From the NCBI GenBank assembly GCA_963969365.1, contig OZ017752.1:2914001-2978000 (forward strand): a DNA stretch of 64,000 nt. The letters are read 5' to 3'. Position 1 is the stretch's first letter. Each line of letters starts with the position of its first letter. Below the pieces are notes generated by a model, which worked only from the letters and a program-made list of their open reading frames with translations, did not search any database and was not told the DNA's origin. The position numbers and the translations under genes are program-made. The DNA is from Asterochloris sp. CNOR1 (lineage: Eukaryota > Chlorophyta > Trebouxiophyceae > Trebouxiales > Trebouxiaceae). This document shows positions 33,097 through 45,617 of the stretch, piece by piece.

Positions 33097-36000
33097 ATGG
33101 CAGCTTTTATGTTGCGTATTTTGATCGCAATGGCGGTGCTTTTCAACGCAGTGGTGAGTCCTGGGTGTCTGTGTGAGGCTGCACCTTGAAGTGTTGTCCA
33201 AAGCTGGGCCCCTGCACCCGGCTGGAGGCCTCTCTCCCCCAAATTTTTGTATCTGCACCTGCCCCATACCAGCAGCGCTGATGCACTGCTGCATAGCTGC
33301 AGGCTGGCGTCTGTGGCCAGCACCTGCGCCAACAGCCTCGCAAGCTCCTGCAGAGCAGCGGACCCTGCAGCCTGCAGTATACTGTGCAGGCTGCAGACAC
33401 CATCCTCTCCATTGCAGCAAGTGTTGGTGGGCGCCTGTTGCAGCTGATGCTTGGCGCCCATGCACCTTTGCCTCCTCCGCAGCGACGCACGTTCAAACGC
33501 TTAGGTCTGACCTGCCCGTGCAGGTGGTGTGGGCACCACCATTGTATCTGCGTACAACCCCAGCCTGCCTGACGACACCAGTGCGCGGTTGAGCTCGCTG
33601 GCAGGCCAGCTGCTGACCATTCCCAACCAGTACTGCACAACAAACCCAAGTGGGTGCCACTGCGTATAGTCTCAGTCATGCTGCATCCAGACAAGGGGGA
33701 GCAACCCCTTCAGGTGGGCACCAGCTCGCTGCACTCTGCCTCTTCTAGTTTCGATTCCCACCTAATAGTTACAAATGGAAACTAATTGCTATGGGACACC
33801 ACTGCGCCTGCAGATGCTGGCTCTCCAAGCTCCTGTGCCATAATCTACACCTGGCAGCAGGGGGACTCCATCGCCCAGATAGCTGTCAAGCTCAGCTCCA
33901 GCGGGGCTTCAGCTGGCGAGATCCAGGCTGCCAATCCTTCGCTTTCTGATGCATCAGCTGTTCCCTCCAGCACGACCCTGCTTGTCCCTGTTCAGAGCAT
34001 CCAGTGCCCTCAGAGCCCGCCTAGCTCAGCCACTGCAGCATCCCAGACTGCAGCCCCGACCTCGTCAGCTGTGGCCATGCCAATGGCACAGAGCAGCACA
34101 GCTGCAGCCATGACACCTGCGCCAACAGCTGCAATAGAGGCAGTGGTGGGCAAAGGGGGTGTCTAATGCTGTTGCTACAGCAACAGGGCAGTTTAGTGAT
34201 GCTTGCGCACTACGTGCTGACATCACTGGCGCTGCACGTCCGTGCTTCGGTCTGTTGGGGGGTCTGGCCCCTGTGCTTGTGGCGGCAGCCTGCCACACCT
34301 TGCAGCTGTTCACTTTGTTGGTAGCCATGCACACACATGCACTATTGACTGCCAGCTGTGCGTCGATTCAGTCTCCCTGCCCTTGTGCAGGAGGTTCCAG
34401 CCACCATAAAGATGTGTGCCTCCATGGAGGGTCCAGGGCCCTACGGCTCAGAGTACGACTGCACAGACATGATCACCCTCAACTCCTATTGCTGTGAGCC
34501 CCACTGCTTGCTGCCTGACAGCTTGCTGCTTCATTGGAAGCCATGCAAGGCATGAAACACACAGAAAGCTTGACCCCACCTTGACCGCAGACAGAAGCCT
34601 TCTGACAGTGGGGCACCTGGTGCACTCTGCCTGCACCTTGCTGGAATGCCTGGCCTGCACAGTGTTCCCTGCTGCCGCTTTCTGCCGTGCCATGCTCATT
34701 GCTGGGCTCTGCTGACAAAGTAGTGTGGCCTGTATTCACATGCATGCGGCAGCTGAGAGCAACTGGCGCAGCTGCCTGCCCTGCACAAGTGCACTGCCTG
34801 CCAATGCTGTCCTGGCCTGGCTGCAGACCAGACACCAAGTGCATCGTCTGGCGATGCTGTTGCAGCCTGGCTGCAGACCAGAAAGGAAGTGCACTGCCTG
34901 CCGATGCTGTCCTGGCCTGGCTGCAGACCAGACTGGAACGCCGTGCCCTTGTCCCCATTTCCCTGGTCAGAACTGTCTATGCCGATGCTGTCCTGTCCTG
35001 TTCTGGCTGCAGACCAGAACTGGAATGTAGTGCCCTTGTGCCCCGACATCCCTGGTCAGGAGTACCTGTATGTCATTCGCCAGCGGGTGGGTGCTGTGGC
35101 TGTGCACCACAACTCCTGCATGGTGCACTGCTGGAGTGCGGCCTGCTCTGCCGGCTGTATGTAGCTTTGCAGCTCTGCCGGCCAGTTGCGGCAACTGGAG
35201 CGACCCAATGTGTAAGCCTATGAGTGTGCCCCTGCGTTTTCACAACTGGAGCCCTACTGCCCTGCAGAACAACATTGGGCCCATTGACTGGTCGGCAGTG
35301 ACGGAGCTGCAGGTGCAGAGCTGCTCATGCCTGTTGCCCATATACTGGGCCCTGCAATTGTCCCCTTTGTATAGTTGATGCAGCTTTTTGGCGTCTGTCA
35401 AGCTCTCAGCTTGCATGCAGCGATGCAGTCCACTAACGCACAACCAGTGCTCTGCAGATCTTCAATGAGCCCAACATAGCCGCCTACGTGCTGGGGGACT
35501 CAGATGTCTTCAGCAACGGCGCAGACGCCTGTGCACCCTATCTGCAGGTGCCCTGGTACTTCAAAGAAGTCACTGTGAAAACAAGATGGGTTACCGGGTA
35601 AACTGACAGGAAGGCCTGTGCAGCACCTAGATGCATGTCCGCCTGCCTGTTTCCAGTCCTGCAGCTGGTCTGCAAGCCACAACCCCTCAGCGTCAACAGC
35701 CCTGTCCCTCGCCTGCGTCACACCTGTTTTGCAGCCACCAAACTTTGGCTTCCTACCCTGCAGCTGCTGACCAACCTGCCTGACCGCTCAGCTGTGACAA
35801 CCGTGTCCCCTGGAGTGGCCTATTGTGTGGCCGCCCCCGATGGCAGCTTCTTCGCGCCCTTCTGCACCACCAACCACATCACCTTCCTGCAGCAATTCAT
35901 GGATGCTGGCTGTGCAGATGCGGTCGACGTCATGAACGTTCACATCTACCAGTGAGCTACCTCAGGGGCTGTCCAGTCTGTATGTGGTACAGCTGAACGC

Positions 36001-37372
36001 GTCTCCTGCACACCTTGGCAAGAGCCGCATGCCTTGATGGAGCACAGTGGAGTGTGTAGCTGGTTTGCATATACCCCAGCAGTTGTCAGCTGCCAAGCCC
36101 TTGATGCAGCAAGTTGCCTGCAAACGCGCATGTTGTGCTCCTGAGCCAGAGCAGGGGCAGTCTGCTGGCGCCTGCACCCTGATGATGCCCCTGTGCTGCA
36201 GGTGTGAGTGGGACCAGGTGACCAGCCTGGTGACCTCCGTCAATGCAGCATTCCCTGGGAAGCCCATCTGGATCACAGAGGTAAGCTTCACCCGCGATCT
36301 CAAATGTAAAGGGCAGGGGCCACGCGCAGCACTGAGGCAGACGCAGCACTGACCAAGACCCCGACGGGGGCTGAGCATGCTCTGTTTGCAATCTGCTGCA
36401 GCCTACTAGGGTTCAGGGCTGAGGGTGCTCCCTGTGGGCTGCTTCACATCCACTCTGGCAAGGCTGCGCCGCCTACTGCGCCAAGTCGTGTTCACCATCA
36501 CGTTGCCTTTCAGATGCTGCAGGTGGGCTGCAAGATGAGGGACTGCCCTGCCTGCCACAGCCAAGCCAACTCATGCGACTCCCACTGCCTGTGGTGCAGG
36601 CTGACTGCAACAGTGACAAGAGCAAGGCTGTTCTTTTACTGGGACTCTTTGTCCAGAGCGGCCCTGAGCAGGGTGCCTGCCGGCCTAGCCCCTCCCACAC
36701 TCACATGACAGCTGCTGCCTCTGCTGCAGACCGGCTACAGCACTGACAGGAGCTAAGCTGGAGTCACCCTGGCCTCCCGTTACTCTGCTGCCTGTACCAT
36801 GGGCAGGCTGCGCCACTGACAGCTCAGAGTTGCCTCAACACTGCCGCTTTCCATGCTGTAGGCCGGCTGCAATGATGACACAAGCTTGGCTGCGTCCCTG
36901 ATTGAGAACTACCGCACCTCCACGCTGCCTGGGCTGGAACGCATCTACTGGAAGAGCACCCGCACAGGCAATCCCCTGGTCAACAACATCACAGGCGACC
37001 TTACCACCTATGGAGAGATCTTCACAGGCAAGCCTGCACTGCCTGCTAGCTGTTGCTTGATGACGTGCTGCAATGGGCTCATGTATGTGGAGCAGCATCT
37101 AGTGCTCAGGCTTGCGGTGCTCTGCCTGGCAGCATTTGACCACCACTGTTTGCAGAGGGGCTCTCACACCTGTAGCTGGCTTGTGACATATCAGCATGAT
37201 TGTGAAGCTGCATCAGCAGTGTGGCCTACCTGCCTGTAGGTCAGCAGTCTGTAGCCCCACAGACTGCATCCAGGAGATGAGCAGCACCCAGGCTTCCAAC
37301 CAGCAGGCCCACGCTTCCCTCGACCACCAACTTCGAGCGCAACAGAATGAACCCCCCGTGAGAGCACTGTGA
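33097..37372 (+). CDS. Secreted LysM glycoside hydrolase, GH128-like
   Basis: Signal peptide MAAFMLRILIAMAVLFNAV at 33097-33153. LysM 1 spans 33354-33426 and 33524-33649 (YTVQAADTILSIAASVG ... YNPSLPDD ... LLTIPNQYC). LysM 2 starts at 33814 (YTWQQGDSIAQIAVKL ... NPSL ... LLVPV), followed by a Ser/Thr/Ala linker. Then 34391-34493, 35013-35086, about 35170-35310, 35458-35547 (IFNEPNIAAYVLG), 35764-35951, 36202-36280 (KPIWITE), 36862-37027 and 37263-37372. NEPN and WITE fit the acid/base and nucleophile glutamates of a clan-A hydrolase. With SPGVAYC and DVMNVHIY the module resembles the Asl1-like catalytic core (GH128, beta-1,3-glucanases). LysM binds N-acetylglucosamine glycans, so wall or extracellular glycan turnover is likely. 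The intron after 37027 seems to start with GC. The 35.1-35.3 kb joins are uncertain. Confidence 0.82.
34789..35068 (+). repeat. Tandem copies of an exon start and acceptor
   Basis: The block gctgcagacca recurs at 34820, 34870, 34920 and 35007 (spacing 50, 50, about 86). The last is the real acceptor of the exon at 35013. The copy at 34920 also repeats about 50 bases of that exon (tggaacgccgtgcccttgtc). Confidence 0.88.
36505..36895 (+). repeat. Five degenerate copies of an exon start and acceptor
   Basis: Copies of tgcaggctgactgcaacagt-like sequence near 36517, 36593, 36724, 36801 and 36855. The last is the real acceptor of the exon at 36862. Four of the five keep an AG. Confidence 0.7.
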
Positions 37373-37909
37373 CAGTCACTCTAGCACTGCAAAACCCGAG
37401 ACATTAGCCTGAACTCTCCCTTGAGCTCCGCTCCAAGGCAGCTCAGCAGCAGCCCTGCACACACCCTCAAGAACATCAGTCATGTCATTTGGACATCAGT
37501 TTTGGTCTGTAGTCTGCTCCCTCTTGTTTATGCTGACTGGTCATTGTCCGTTGCGGTGCCATGCTGCACCAAGTCCTGGCCGCCCAAGACCTGGTGCAAA
37601 GCTCCACCTTTGAACAGCTCGTTTCCTGCTTCCACGCTGCTGCTGCTTGTGAAACTGCATTTCTCGTCAGGTTGGACTTGTAACATGAGTGACGCACAAC
37701 TAGCTTTAGGTCAGCCGCTGTAGGTCAAGCATTCAGAAAGACGTAAAATTCCATATTGTCGCAGATCCCTCAGTTTGCGCAGGCGCAGGAGGTTCCTGCG
37801 TGCTGACTCGGGGATAACAGCAGGTGCGCCTTACCCCTACCTCAAGTTGAGCAAGACACAGCTGGCTCAGCAGAAAGCAGCGGTGAAGTAGGAACTTGCT
37901 GTCTGCAGG
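37373..37909. other. 3' flank of the hydrolase gene and RPS20 promoter
   Basis: TGTAA at 37679-37683 may end the hydrolase transcript. The rest up to 37909 should hold the RPS20 promoter and 5' UTR, possibly with a 5' UTR intron, since a CTGCAG precedes the ATG by one base. Confidence 0.4.
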
Positions 37910-39280
37910 ATGGCAACCATGAAGCCATCAATGGCTGCCGCGAGCAAGCCTGGCCTGGAGGAGGAGGGAGCCGCGATCCACAGGATCCGCATCACACTGA
38001 CAGCCCGCAATGTGAAGAACCTGGAGAAGGGTGAGGCATGCACTGGCCGCACTTGGGAGCAGCAGTGAAGGAGTCAGGCACTCTCGTCACCAGGATTGTT
38101 GTGCACGCATCTCTTCTCACAGTCTGGGTTCAGTTGCGCACAGCAGGCCGCAGCCTGCCTGTGTTGCTGCCTAGGCGCCAGACAGCATGCGCACTGGGCT
38201 TCATCAGCACGCACAGCAAGCTTCTACCCTCCCAAGCCATATAAGGGACTGCTTCTGCTGCTCAAGGCACAGTGCAGGCGGCGCATGCAACAGGCTCCAC
38301 GGGTTTCTGTTGCACAGAACCATGTCAGTAAGAAGATCTGTATCAAACTGCACCCTCTCTCTCTTATGCCTCCCTCCTGCCGGCTATATGTGCGGGGTTG
38401 CCGCTTGCAGCTGTTGGGGCGTACGCTTGTCATGCAGCCCTGGTGGTTCTCCTGCCTAGCCCCAGTTGGTCAAAACCAAATTTGATCCCTACCTGAAGGG
38501 TGCGTTGACTTGCTCACTGCAGCCTGTGAGGCGTCCTCCTGTCATGCAGCCCTGGCAGGCGGGTTGCCTCACCTCAGGCCATTCAACTGGCGCAGACGGT
38601 TCCTCCCCTGCCTGCAGTGTGCGCTGACCTGATCAAGGGTGCCAAGGACAAGCGCCTCAAGGTGAAGGGCCCTGTGCGCATGCCCACCAAGGTGCTGCAC
38701 ATCACCACCCGCAAGTCCCCTTGCGGTGAGGGAACCAACACCTGGGACAGGTGAGTGCCCCGCACCTGCTGGCAGCTTCTTTGAGTGCCTGCCATGCTGC
38801 TGTGGGCATGCTGCAGCTGCTGTAGTGGCCTCCTGCTTTTGCGGAAGCTGCTCGGCTGTGCACGTCTCTGCAAGGCATAAGACAGAGGCACAAGCAAGCA
38901 TTGCGGGCCCAGAACCTGCCGTTAGAGCAGGGACCTGCATGTGCTGCCTGCTGCTTGTGTTTGCGCTCCGTTTTGCCCCCTGTCAGGCATACACTGTGCC
39001 CTGCAGGTTTGAGATGCGCATCCACAAGCGCCTGATCGACCTGCACTCCCCTGCTGAGGTCGTGAAGCAGATTACTTCCATCAGGTGGGGGCCTTGCTGT
39101 TGACCCGTCCACATGTTCAAAGTCTCCGGTGCTCACATCCTGGCAGCAAGGGACACCAGCATTGAGCCTGCGCTCACAGCTCTTGTTGGCGTCCCAGTGC
39201 TCTTGTGCTGACTCCCTGCTCGTCTGCAATGCAGTATTGAGCCTGGAGTTGAGGTGGAAGTGACCATTGCTGACATCTGA
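37910..39280 (+). CDS. RPS20: 40S ribosomal protein S20 (uS10)
   Basis: Complete four-exon gene: 37910-38030, 38618-38750, 39007-39084, 39235-39280, all GT-AG and in phase, giving about 125 residues. It reads [113 protein letters not shown] and ADI. This matches eukaryotic uS10, recalled, almost residue for residue. It is a component of the small-subunit head that helps bind 18S rRNA near the mRNA channel. A TGTAA lies 64 bases past the stop. The first intron (about 590 bases) is long for so short a gene. Confidence 0.98.
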
Positions 39281-39343
39281 TCTTTCTGACGCCCACCTTA
39301 GCCTTGCTGACAGCCTGCAAGCTTGATGTGAAGGACCTTCTTG

Positions 39344-39348
39344 TGTAA
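39344..39348 (+). terminator. TGTAA poly(A)-type signal of RPS20
   Basis: TGTAA 64 bases after the RPS20 stop codon. Confidence 0.6.
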
Positions 39349-39465
39349 CAATTGCGAGGTCCTGTCAAAGACCCCATCAAGTCAGTGCGCAGCATGGCCA
39401 TAACATGATACATGTCAGAACCCGGCCACAGCATTACGGCAGAGGCAGGCGTGCACAAACCATTG

Positions 39466-42400
39466 TCAGAAGTCATTGTCATCACTCTCAAGCACATTGT
39501 CCAGTTCCTCGCCATCTGTGAGGTCTGTTGCACCATCATCCTCCTTGAACAGCTCTGCGTCGGAGGGGCCGCCATCGTTGATGCTGATGTGAGTGCTCTC
39601 GCTGCCTGTGTCATCCACAATGCTGTCTCCGGAGAGGTCAGAGCCAGCTCCTGTCAGCGTGCCCAGCACCTGGCCACCTGCAGGCAGCAGGTGCCAGTAG
39701 ATTTCTGGCAGTCTCCACCAAGCTCTGACCTTGGTTTTGGTCAGAGCATGTGAAGTGGGCAGGGCTCCGAGGCATGAGGGGCTCTCACATCATGCCAGGA
39801 TGGCCTTTGCATGGGCAGGGCCTGTCTGCAGCCCATGAGTGGACAGTTCTTTTGGAGCCTGTGAGGTCCAGCGAGCAGGGGGCTCCACCACTGGGTACCC
39901 TGCGGGCAAGGCGTCAACACCTGGCAGCCTCTCTTCAGCCCACAGCGGCAGCGCGCCACCTCTAGTGAGACTGCGTGGCGGCAGAGCGCTCCTGAAAGTG
40001 GCCTCATTTTTAAGAATGAGCAAGCCATGCCCCTTGCTGGTAAGCGTGCACGACTTCCCCTGGCCTCCAGAAGAGGACCCCGACGCTCCTCAAAGTCAGC
40101 ATGCAGCACCCTCACCCTTGTGTACCTTCGTTGGTGCTACCCGAAACGGCCCCACCCCCAAGGTAGGGAACCCCAGCCCACCTCCCTCAAACCCAGCCGC
40201 CAGCAAGAGCCCCCTCGTTCACCTCTGGTGGTGGTGCGCGCTTCCCCACCGCCCCCAAACGAGGGCCCGCGTCCAGCCGTCACAAACCCGGCAGGCGCCG
40301 TCTGGGCACCCTGCCCTGTGTCTGAAGGCGCATCCTCTGAGACTGCCGAGTCGTCGTCCACGTGAGCCTCATCCACCTCTGCTTCCCCTCTGAGGACGCG
40401 CAGCTCGTCCTCTTGAAGCCGCCGCTGCATCTTCTTCAGAGTCCTGCAGGACAGCAGGGCCTGACTGACAACTCGTGCTCCCGGGATCCTGCTGAGCTGC
40501 TTTCAGCGCTTAGTTATCTCTGTCAGCGGCTGGAGGTGCTGTTGCATCCACCTCTGCCTCACCCCCAAGAACATCCAGACTGTGCTCGTGCAGGCACTGC
40601 TGCACCTTCTGGATGGCCCCTGCAGGGCAGCAGGGTCCATTTGGTGCTCCTTGTGGCACTGAGCATGGCAGCACAGCACAGCTCATCATTGCAGTCTGTG
40701 ACCCTGCATAGCGGCAGCAATGAACTCTGCCAAGCACGCAGCATGGTAGGGGCCACGGGGTCAGGCACAGAATGGGCCTCTCCATCAAAAGCAGCCCAAA
40801 ACAGGCAGACTGAAGCATCAAAGCTGGCCTGCATACACAGCCAAGCTTGGCACACCAGAGTCACGCTTATTGCAGGCAAGACTTGACTGACAACACGCCC
40901 TACCGATCAGCCGCGTCCATTTTGCTACGCTGCGCTGAGTGGTGCGCCTCCAGCTGTCCCTCCAGGAACTCCAGATTCCTGCAGCATTGACAAAGAACAA
41001 TGCTTGAACATGAACAGCATCCAGCAGCTCAGCCTGGCACACTATAGGGCAGATGCACCAAGTTAGAGCACAGTGGGGGTTGCTGCCCGACATCAGTGCG
41101 CAGTGGGACTGCTGCACCAAGATTGGTAAACAAAAGCTTGCATTCCAGAAGCAGTTGACCCGCCTGTGAAAGCAGGTGCACATGCTGAGGGACCAGACCA
41201 GCAGCTTCGACCCAGACTCACCGGAAGCGCTGCAGGTAGAGGGTGAACAAGTCCTGCAGCTCCCCCTGCAGGCGCTCATACTCGTCCATGTAGGCAGGGC
41301 GCACCGCTGTCAGGGTGCTCAGCCGCCGCTCGGCGCGCTCCAGCTCTGACCGGCGCTTGTCCAGCTTGGCCTGCAGACCCCTGCAGGCGCCCCGAGACAG
41401 ATCTGGCAACATCTGCACATCCCGGATGAGAGTGCATGCTCTGTCCAGGCAGTGGCCAATTGCCTCTGGAGCCCCCTGCAGCAGTTTTGACTGCAGCCAG
41501 CCTTGGACCGGCGTTGAACGAGCGCTGCAGTTGGCATGCTCGGCTGCAACTCAGGGTGTTTTAGCTCTCCCCTACTGCTGCCTGCCTTGGCCTGCATGTG
41601 CGAGGAAGGTGCTTTGCAGAATGTTGCGTGGGGTCAGCACCAGGCAGCCAGCACCACTGCCTCTGTTCCCCCCTGCAGACAAAGAAAGGCGATGCAGAAG
41701 CTGCATGCTGGGGTGCAGGAGGCTGACACCAACCAGGATGGCATGATCTCCATGACTGACTTAATCGTGTGTGATTGCTCTGGCTGCACAAATAAAGGGA
41801 CAGCAACTCGCATGACACCAGCGCTGGGTGAGACAGGGCCCAGAGGGCGACCGACGCCCCTTGGGACAGGCCCCCTGCTGGCTGGGTTGAGAGGGCTGCA
41901 GACACACAGGGCTGCAGATTGCTATCAGCTGCATGGCTGCTGCTGCGGCCACAAGAGTTGGCACCAGCACTGCCTCAGAGAGCTGTGTGATTGGGCTGCA
42001 CATGTCCATGCACGCTTTGACCCGCTTTGACCCACTACCCACACAGGTCTCTGAGGCAGTGCTGGTACCGACTCCTGCAGCCGCATGGACATGTGCAGCC
42101 CAAGCGAATCCCAGCTCTGATGTGGGGCCTGCCGACTGCTGCTGACAGCCATGCCACCCGCTGCCTGCACGCTGCTGCTGCTGCTTTTTGGGACTGTCTG
42201 CTGGGAGGCCAAGGTAAAGCCATGATGCAGCACGCCCCACCTCAGATTAAGGCCTCCACTGGTCCAGCCTGTAAGCGCACCTGGCATGTTCGTCCAGCTC
42301 GCTGCTGAGGCGATCCACAGAGGCTGCATTGTCGTTGACCGCGGCTATGGCCTCCCGCACTGTCCTCTCAATGGTCTCCCCGTCCATGTTGTGCCCCATA

Positions 42401-44130
42401 GCCCTGCCGGCAAAGCAACAAGTCAGCGAGCTGTGGTCTGCTGCTTAGGCACTGGGTGAGCAATCTGTGAGTGGTAAAGGACTGTGCATGCACAGGCACA
42501 GCTTCACTCGCTGGACCAGGATCTGCGGCAGTGGGGGTCTTGGTGGTAAAGGCATGGCCTGACCATGTGCGCACACCTGGCTGTGTTCATCACAGCAAGC
42601 GTTCAGCAGGACAGCTGGGTAAGAAGCGCTGCCCTGTGCTCCTGGATGCTTCTGGCAATGCTGCAGGCTCACGTATGCATGCAGCGGTAGGAATCCTGGT
42701 ATCATTTCAGAAGGCGCACCTTTCACAAGCGTCAGCAGGGCTGATGTGCAGGTCTATTCCTGACAAACACCATGGCAGCTATCTGCTGTGTGTCACGGCT
42801 AGGTCCAGCTACCCCTCACATACAACACACCTGGCACAGGCGACTGCCTGCTCGGGGCACCCACCTCTGGCGCACCTCCCGGAGCTCACGCTCATGCTGC
42901 AGAGCGTCATACACGGCTGCGCCCGCGCGCGTGAGCTCCCCCGTCAGCTGGCGTGCTGCTTTGGCGTCCACATCCTGCAGACTGCGCTTGACGGCAGCTG
43001 TGTCGGCGCCCGCCTCCTGCAAGCGGCAGCTGTGCTCAGCCCTGACCTAAGTTGTGCTGCAGACACATTCAGGGGCCTTCGCGGCATGCCCTCTGCAGAT
43101 AAGGTTGGCCACCCACTGCTGGCCCTCACGTGGAGCTGATGTATACGGCCAGGCTGGCTGGCCTGCACAATTCTGAATGTTGCCTCTCTGCAGCAGGCTG
43201 GCCTACTTGAGCAGCTGTCTATAGCTAACACAGTGTGCCTCTGCTGCGCAGCGCCATGCTCATCAATGGCGACCACTGGTGCATATGTGACACCTCACAA
43301 GCCGCACCTCAACATCTTCTACTGGGACGGACATGGCACGATGTAGCAGGCTGGCCAGCTTGAGTAACTCCCGGACTGCGGCCCCATCTGCCTGGTACAG
43401 GCGCTTGATGTTGAGCTTCATGCGCGCCTTGACCAGCAAGCTCTGCGCAATGCTCTGCAGAAAGAGCACGCGGTCGCTTTCGGTGCTGATGTCATCCACT
43501 ACATCCGCTCCAGGGTCGTACCTGCGGCAGTGATGCATCCAGGAATTTGTGACACTCCTCTCAGGCTGAGCCTCGATACGGACCATGCTGTGCAACCAGA
43601 CGTGCCTGAGGCAGCCAGTACTGCCGAGGCCCAGCCAATAGAGCTATCTGATAGATGGTCGACACAGCTTCAGTGGAACATGGTATGCTGCTGGAGTATG
43701 GGAGTGTTGGGCCTGTGTAGTTGTCCAGACATTTGACAGAAATGTGACTGCCTTGACACATGCTTCTGGTCAACAGCAACGTGCAAGGAGCAGCCTGCAA
43801 AGCAGTGCAAAGGCCAGACTTGACCCCGCTGCCAGACAACATATTCCCAACATGCCCCCAAGCCTTCTGTGACCATTTGGACAAGGAAAGGAGCATGCTG
43901 CGCACCTCTGGAATAGCCAGTACAAGCAATCGGCCACCAGCTCAAAATTGGGTGCCCTAAAGCTCTCCATGGCTATGGGCCTTGGGTAGCCAAGGCTGCG
44001 CATGACCTCCGTGAAATCTGCAGACAGGATCATGTATCTTGTGGTATTATTGCTGGCAGACAGGTGTCAAACAGAGGATTGCCAGCAGTTTCATGACAGC
44101 AGGCTTACTTCGAAGCTCTCGGAAAGACAT
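39466..44130 (-). CDS. IFT38: Intraflagellar transport protein IFT38 (CLUAP1)
   Basis: An IFT-B subunit needed to build cilia. Exons in transcript order: 44130-44109 (MSFRELR), 44017-43906, 43521-43308, 43016-42865, 42403-42281, 41380-41222, 40978-40904, from 40443, about 40.1 kb (uncertain) and 39677-39466. It reads [76 protein letters not shown], then coiled coil [37 protein letters not shown] and [13 protein letters not shown]. An acidic tail ends LESDDNDF, like the DESDNDF end of human CLUAP1. The N-terminal part is the calponin-like fold of IFT38. The start is fixed by the conserved MSFR-LRNFT across the first intron. The presence of this gene argues for a flagellated stage. Confidence 0.95.
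40435..40625 (-). repeat. Duplicated IFT38 exon
   Basis: A 57-base segment 40619-40563, bounded by AG and GT, encodes [18 protein letters not shown], clearly related to the exon from 40443 ([19 protein letters not shown]). Both are followed by GEAEVD-like sequence and the period is about 176 bases. The upstream copy leaves in phase 1 while the downstream exon enters in phase 2, so both cannot be spliced in together without a frameshift. Confidence 0.8.
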
Positions 44131-45617
44131 GATGAGAGCCTCTCAGGCGGGCTGCTGTCAGGGCTGAGATCCACTGACGCTGGAAGGCCAAGGCGCAACT
44201 TAGGAGGTCAAGGCGTTGACCGGCATGGCCACTGCAAGCAACGTTCAATCTCTCTCTGAATCAAATTTAGATGTTGCCACTTGCGCCAGTATCAGCAACT
44301 CTGTGGGCCAGGCGCCATTTTCATAGGCCTGAACCTGCTGACTTGGTTCCTGGGTTGTGCCATACTTTTGCTGCAATCAGATCAATCACAGGAACTCCAT
44401 CGTTTCCTATGTCGAGAAGGGCTGGCAACTCTCACCTGTCTCACTTAGTGCCAACTGCCAGGCGATGAACTGGTGACAGTCGCCAACCCCTGGTATGCAG
44501 CTCGGAGCAGCTGTGGAAGCCATGAGTGAGGTAATACAGCCTTACGACATGTAAGGCAAGGAGGTGGGGGAACACAGACTTAAGGATGAGAGGAGAGCTT
44601 CGAAGTTCACGCCCTCCAAGGCCTGGAGCGCATTATGCTCTGAGCCTTGCTACCTTGGCAGCTGCAGCTCCACCTAAGTAGTCAATGAAGGGCCATGTAG
44701 TTGTCGCTGGTTTCTGGCCTGATAATACTGTTAGGTGGCAGCAGTGCACTTTGCCTTGCAGGAAAATTCAAGCCTCAGCTGCAGGGGGGGTTGCAGGCCA
44801 CCCCAGTTTGAAGAGGTCACCCAGCAAGTCAAAGTCTTGGTTGATGCAGTTTTGGCGATGGGGCTTGCCAAAGGCAGGAAAGGTGTGGTTTGGTAGGCTG
44901 GCGGCTGGTTTGCCACTGGCAGACTTTCAATCTGGGCTCACATGGGCACTCTTGGTCTACAACTGCATGTCCGCGTAACCCTTTTCTCTCGGCCAATCAA
45001 CTACTTCTGGCTTGCCATTGCACAACAAAGTTCCACTACACTTGAACTCCACTTGAAAGTATCAACCTGAAGCAGCTGGCGTGAGGCCCTCCATGTGCCA
45101 CCTCCCACAAGACATCTCTAATCTCAGTGAGACACAAATACACAAAGGACACAGTCTGCCAGGGCCTCAGCTGCTGGCAACAATCTGCCTGGGTGCCTGG
45201 AGCAGAATCATGAGCTTTTGCCAAGTGCGCTGGCTTATTTTGTTGTATCCTGTGTGTCCCATGTGTCGGTGCTTTGATCCCTCATCAAGAGCTCTCTCAT
45301 GGCCCACCAGGGCAAGCCCCTTGAGGCCTGTTCTCTCAGACTTGGCTTGATACCAGGCTTGGTCTACATGACTTACAGGGAAGTTGTCACAATAAACCCC
45401 TTGAAAAGCTTGCTTAAGCATCTCTGATGATGCAAGCTTAGCATTGCCATGTTGCAGCCCTAATTTGAACAGTATCTCTGTTCACATTGGCAGTCCTGCC
45501 GACACAAAAGCCCAAAGCAGTGTTGACAATTTGCTGGGTTCACAAAAAGAGTGGCATAGCATGCTAATCGTAACACAAAGGAAGCAGAGTTTGGTCCCAA
45601 GAGAGCTGAATAGCTCA
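44131..45617. other. IFT38 promoter and WRKY-gene 3' flank
   Basis: AT-richer than its neighbours. On the minus strand a TGTAA near 45373 could end the WRKY transcript. The remainder should hold the IFT38 promoter. ORFs here (for example 45167-45421 on minus) show no domain I recognise. Confidence 0.45.

Noticed and set aside
33738-33770. tRNA T-arm-like gtttcgattccca
   Set aside because: No pairing acceptor stem, D-arm or anticodon arm around it.
34687-35223. 178-codon plus ORF
   Set aside because: Runs through the tandem acceptor repeats and intron sequence; the real hydrolase exon here is in another frame.
44131-44260. X-box (RFX-like) element in the IFT38 promoter
   Set aside because: A gttgacc...tggccac segment only partly fits the palindrome, and green algae are not known to use RFX factors.
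45167-45421. Minus ORF beginning MLKQAFQGVYCDNFPV, considered as a transposon fragment
   Set aside because: No catalytic motif or flanking repeats; lies in WRKY-gene 3' flank.
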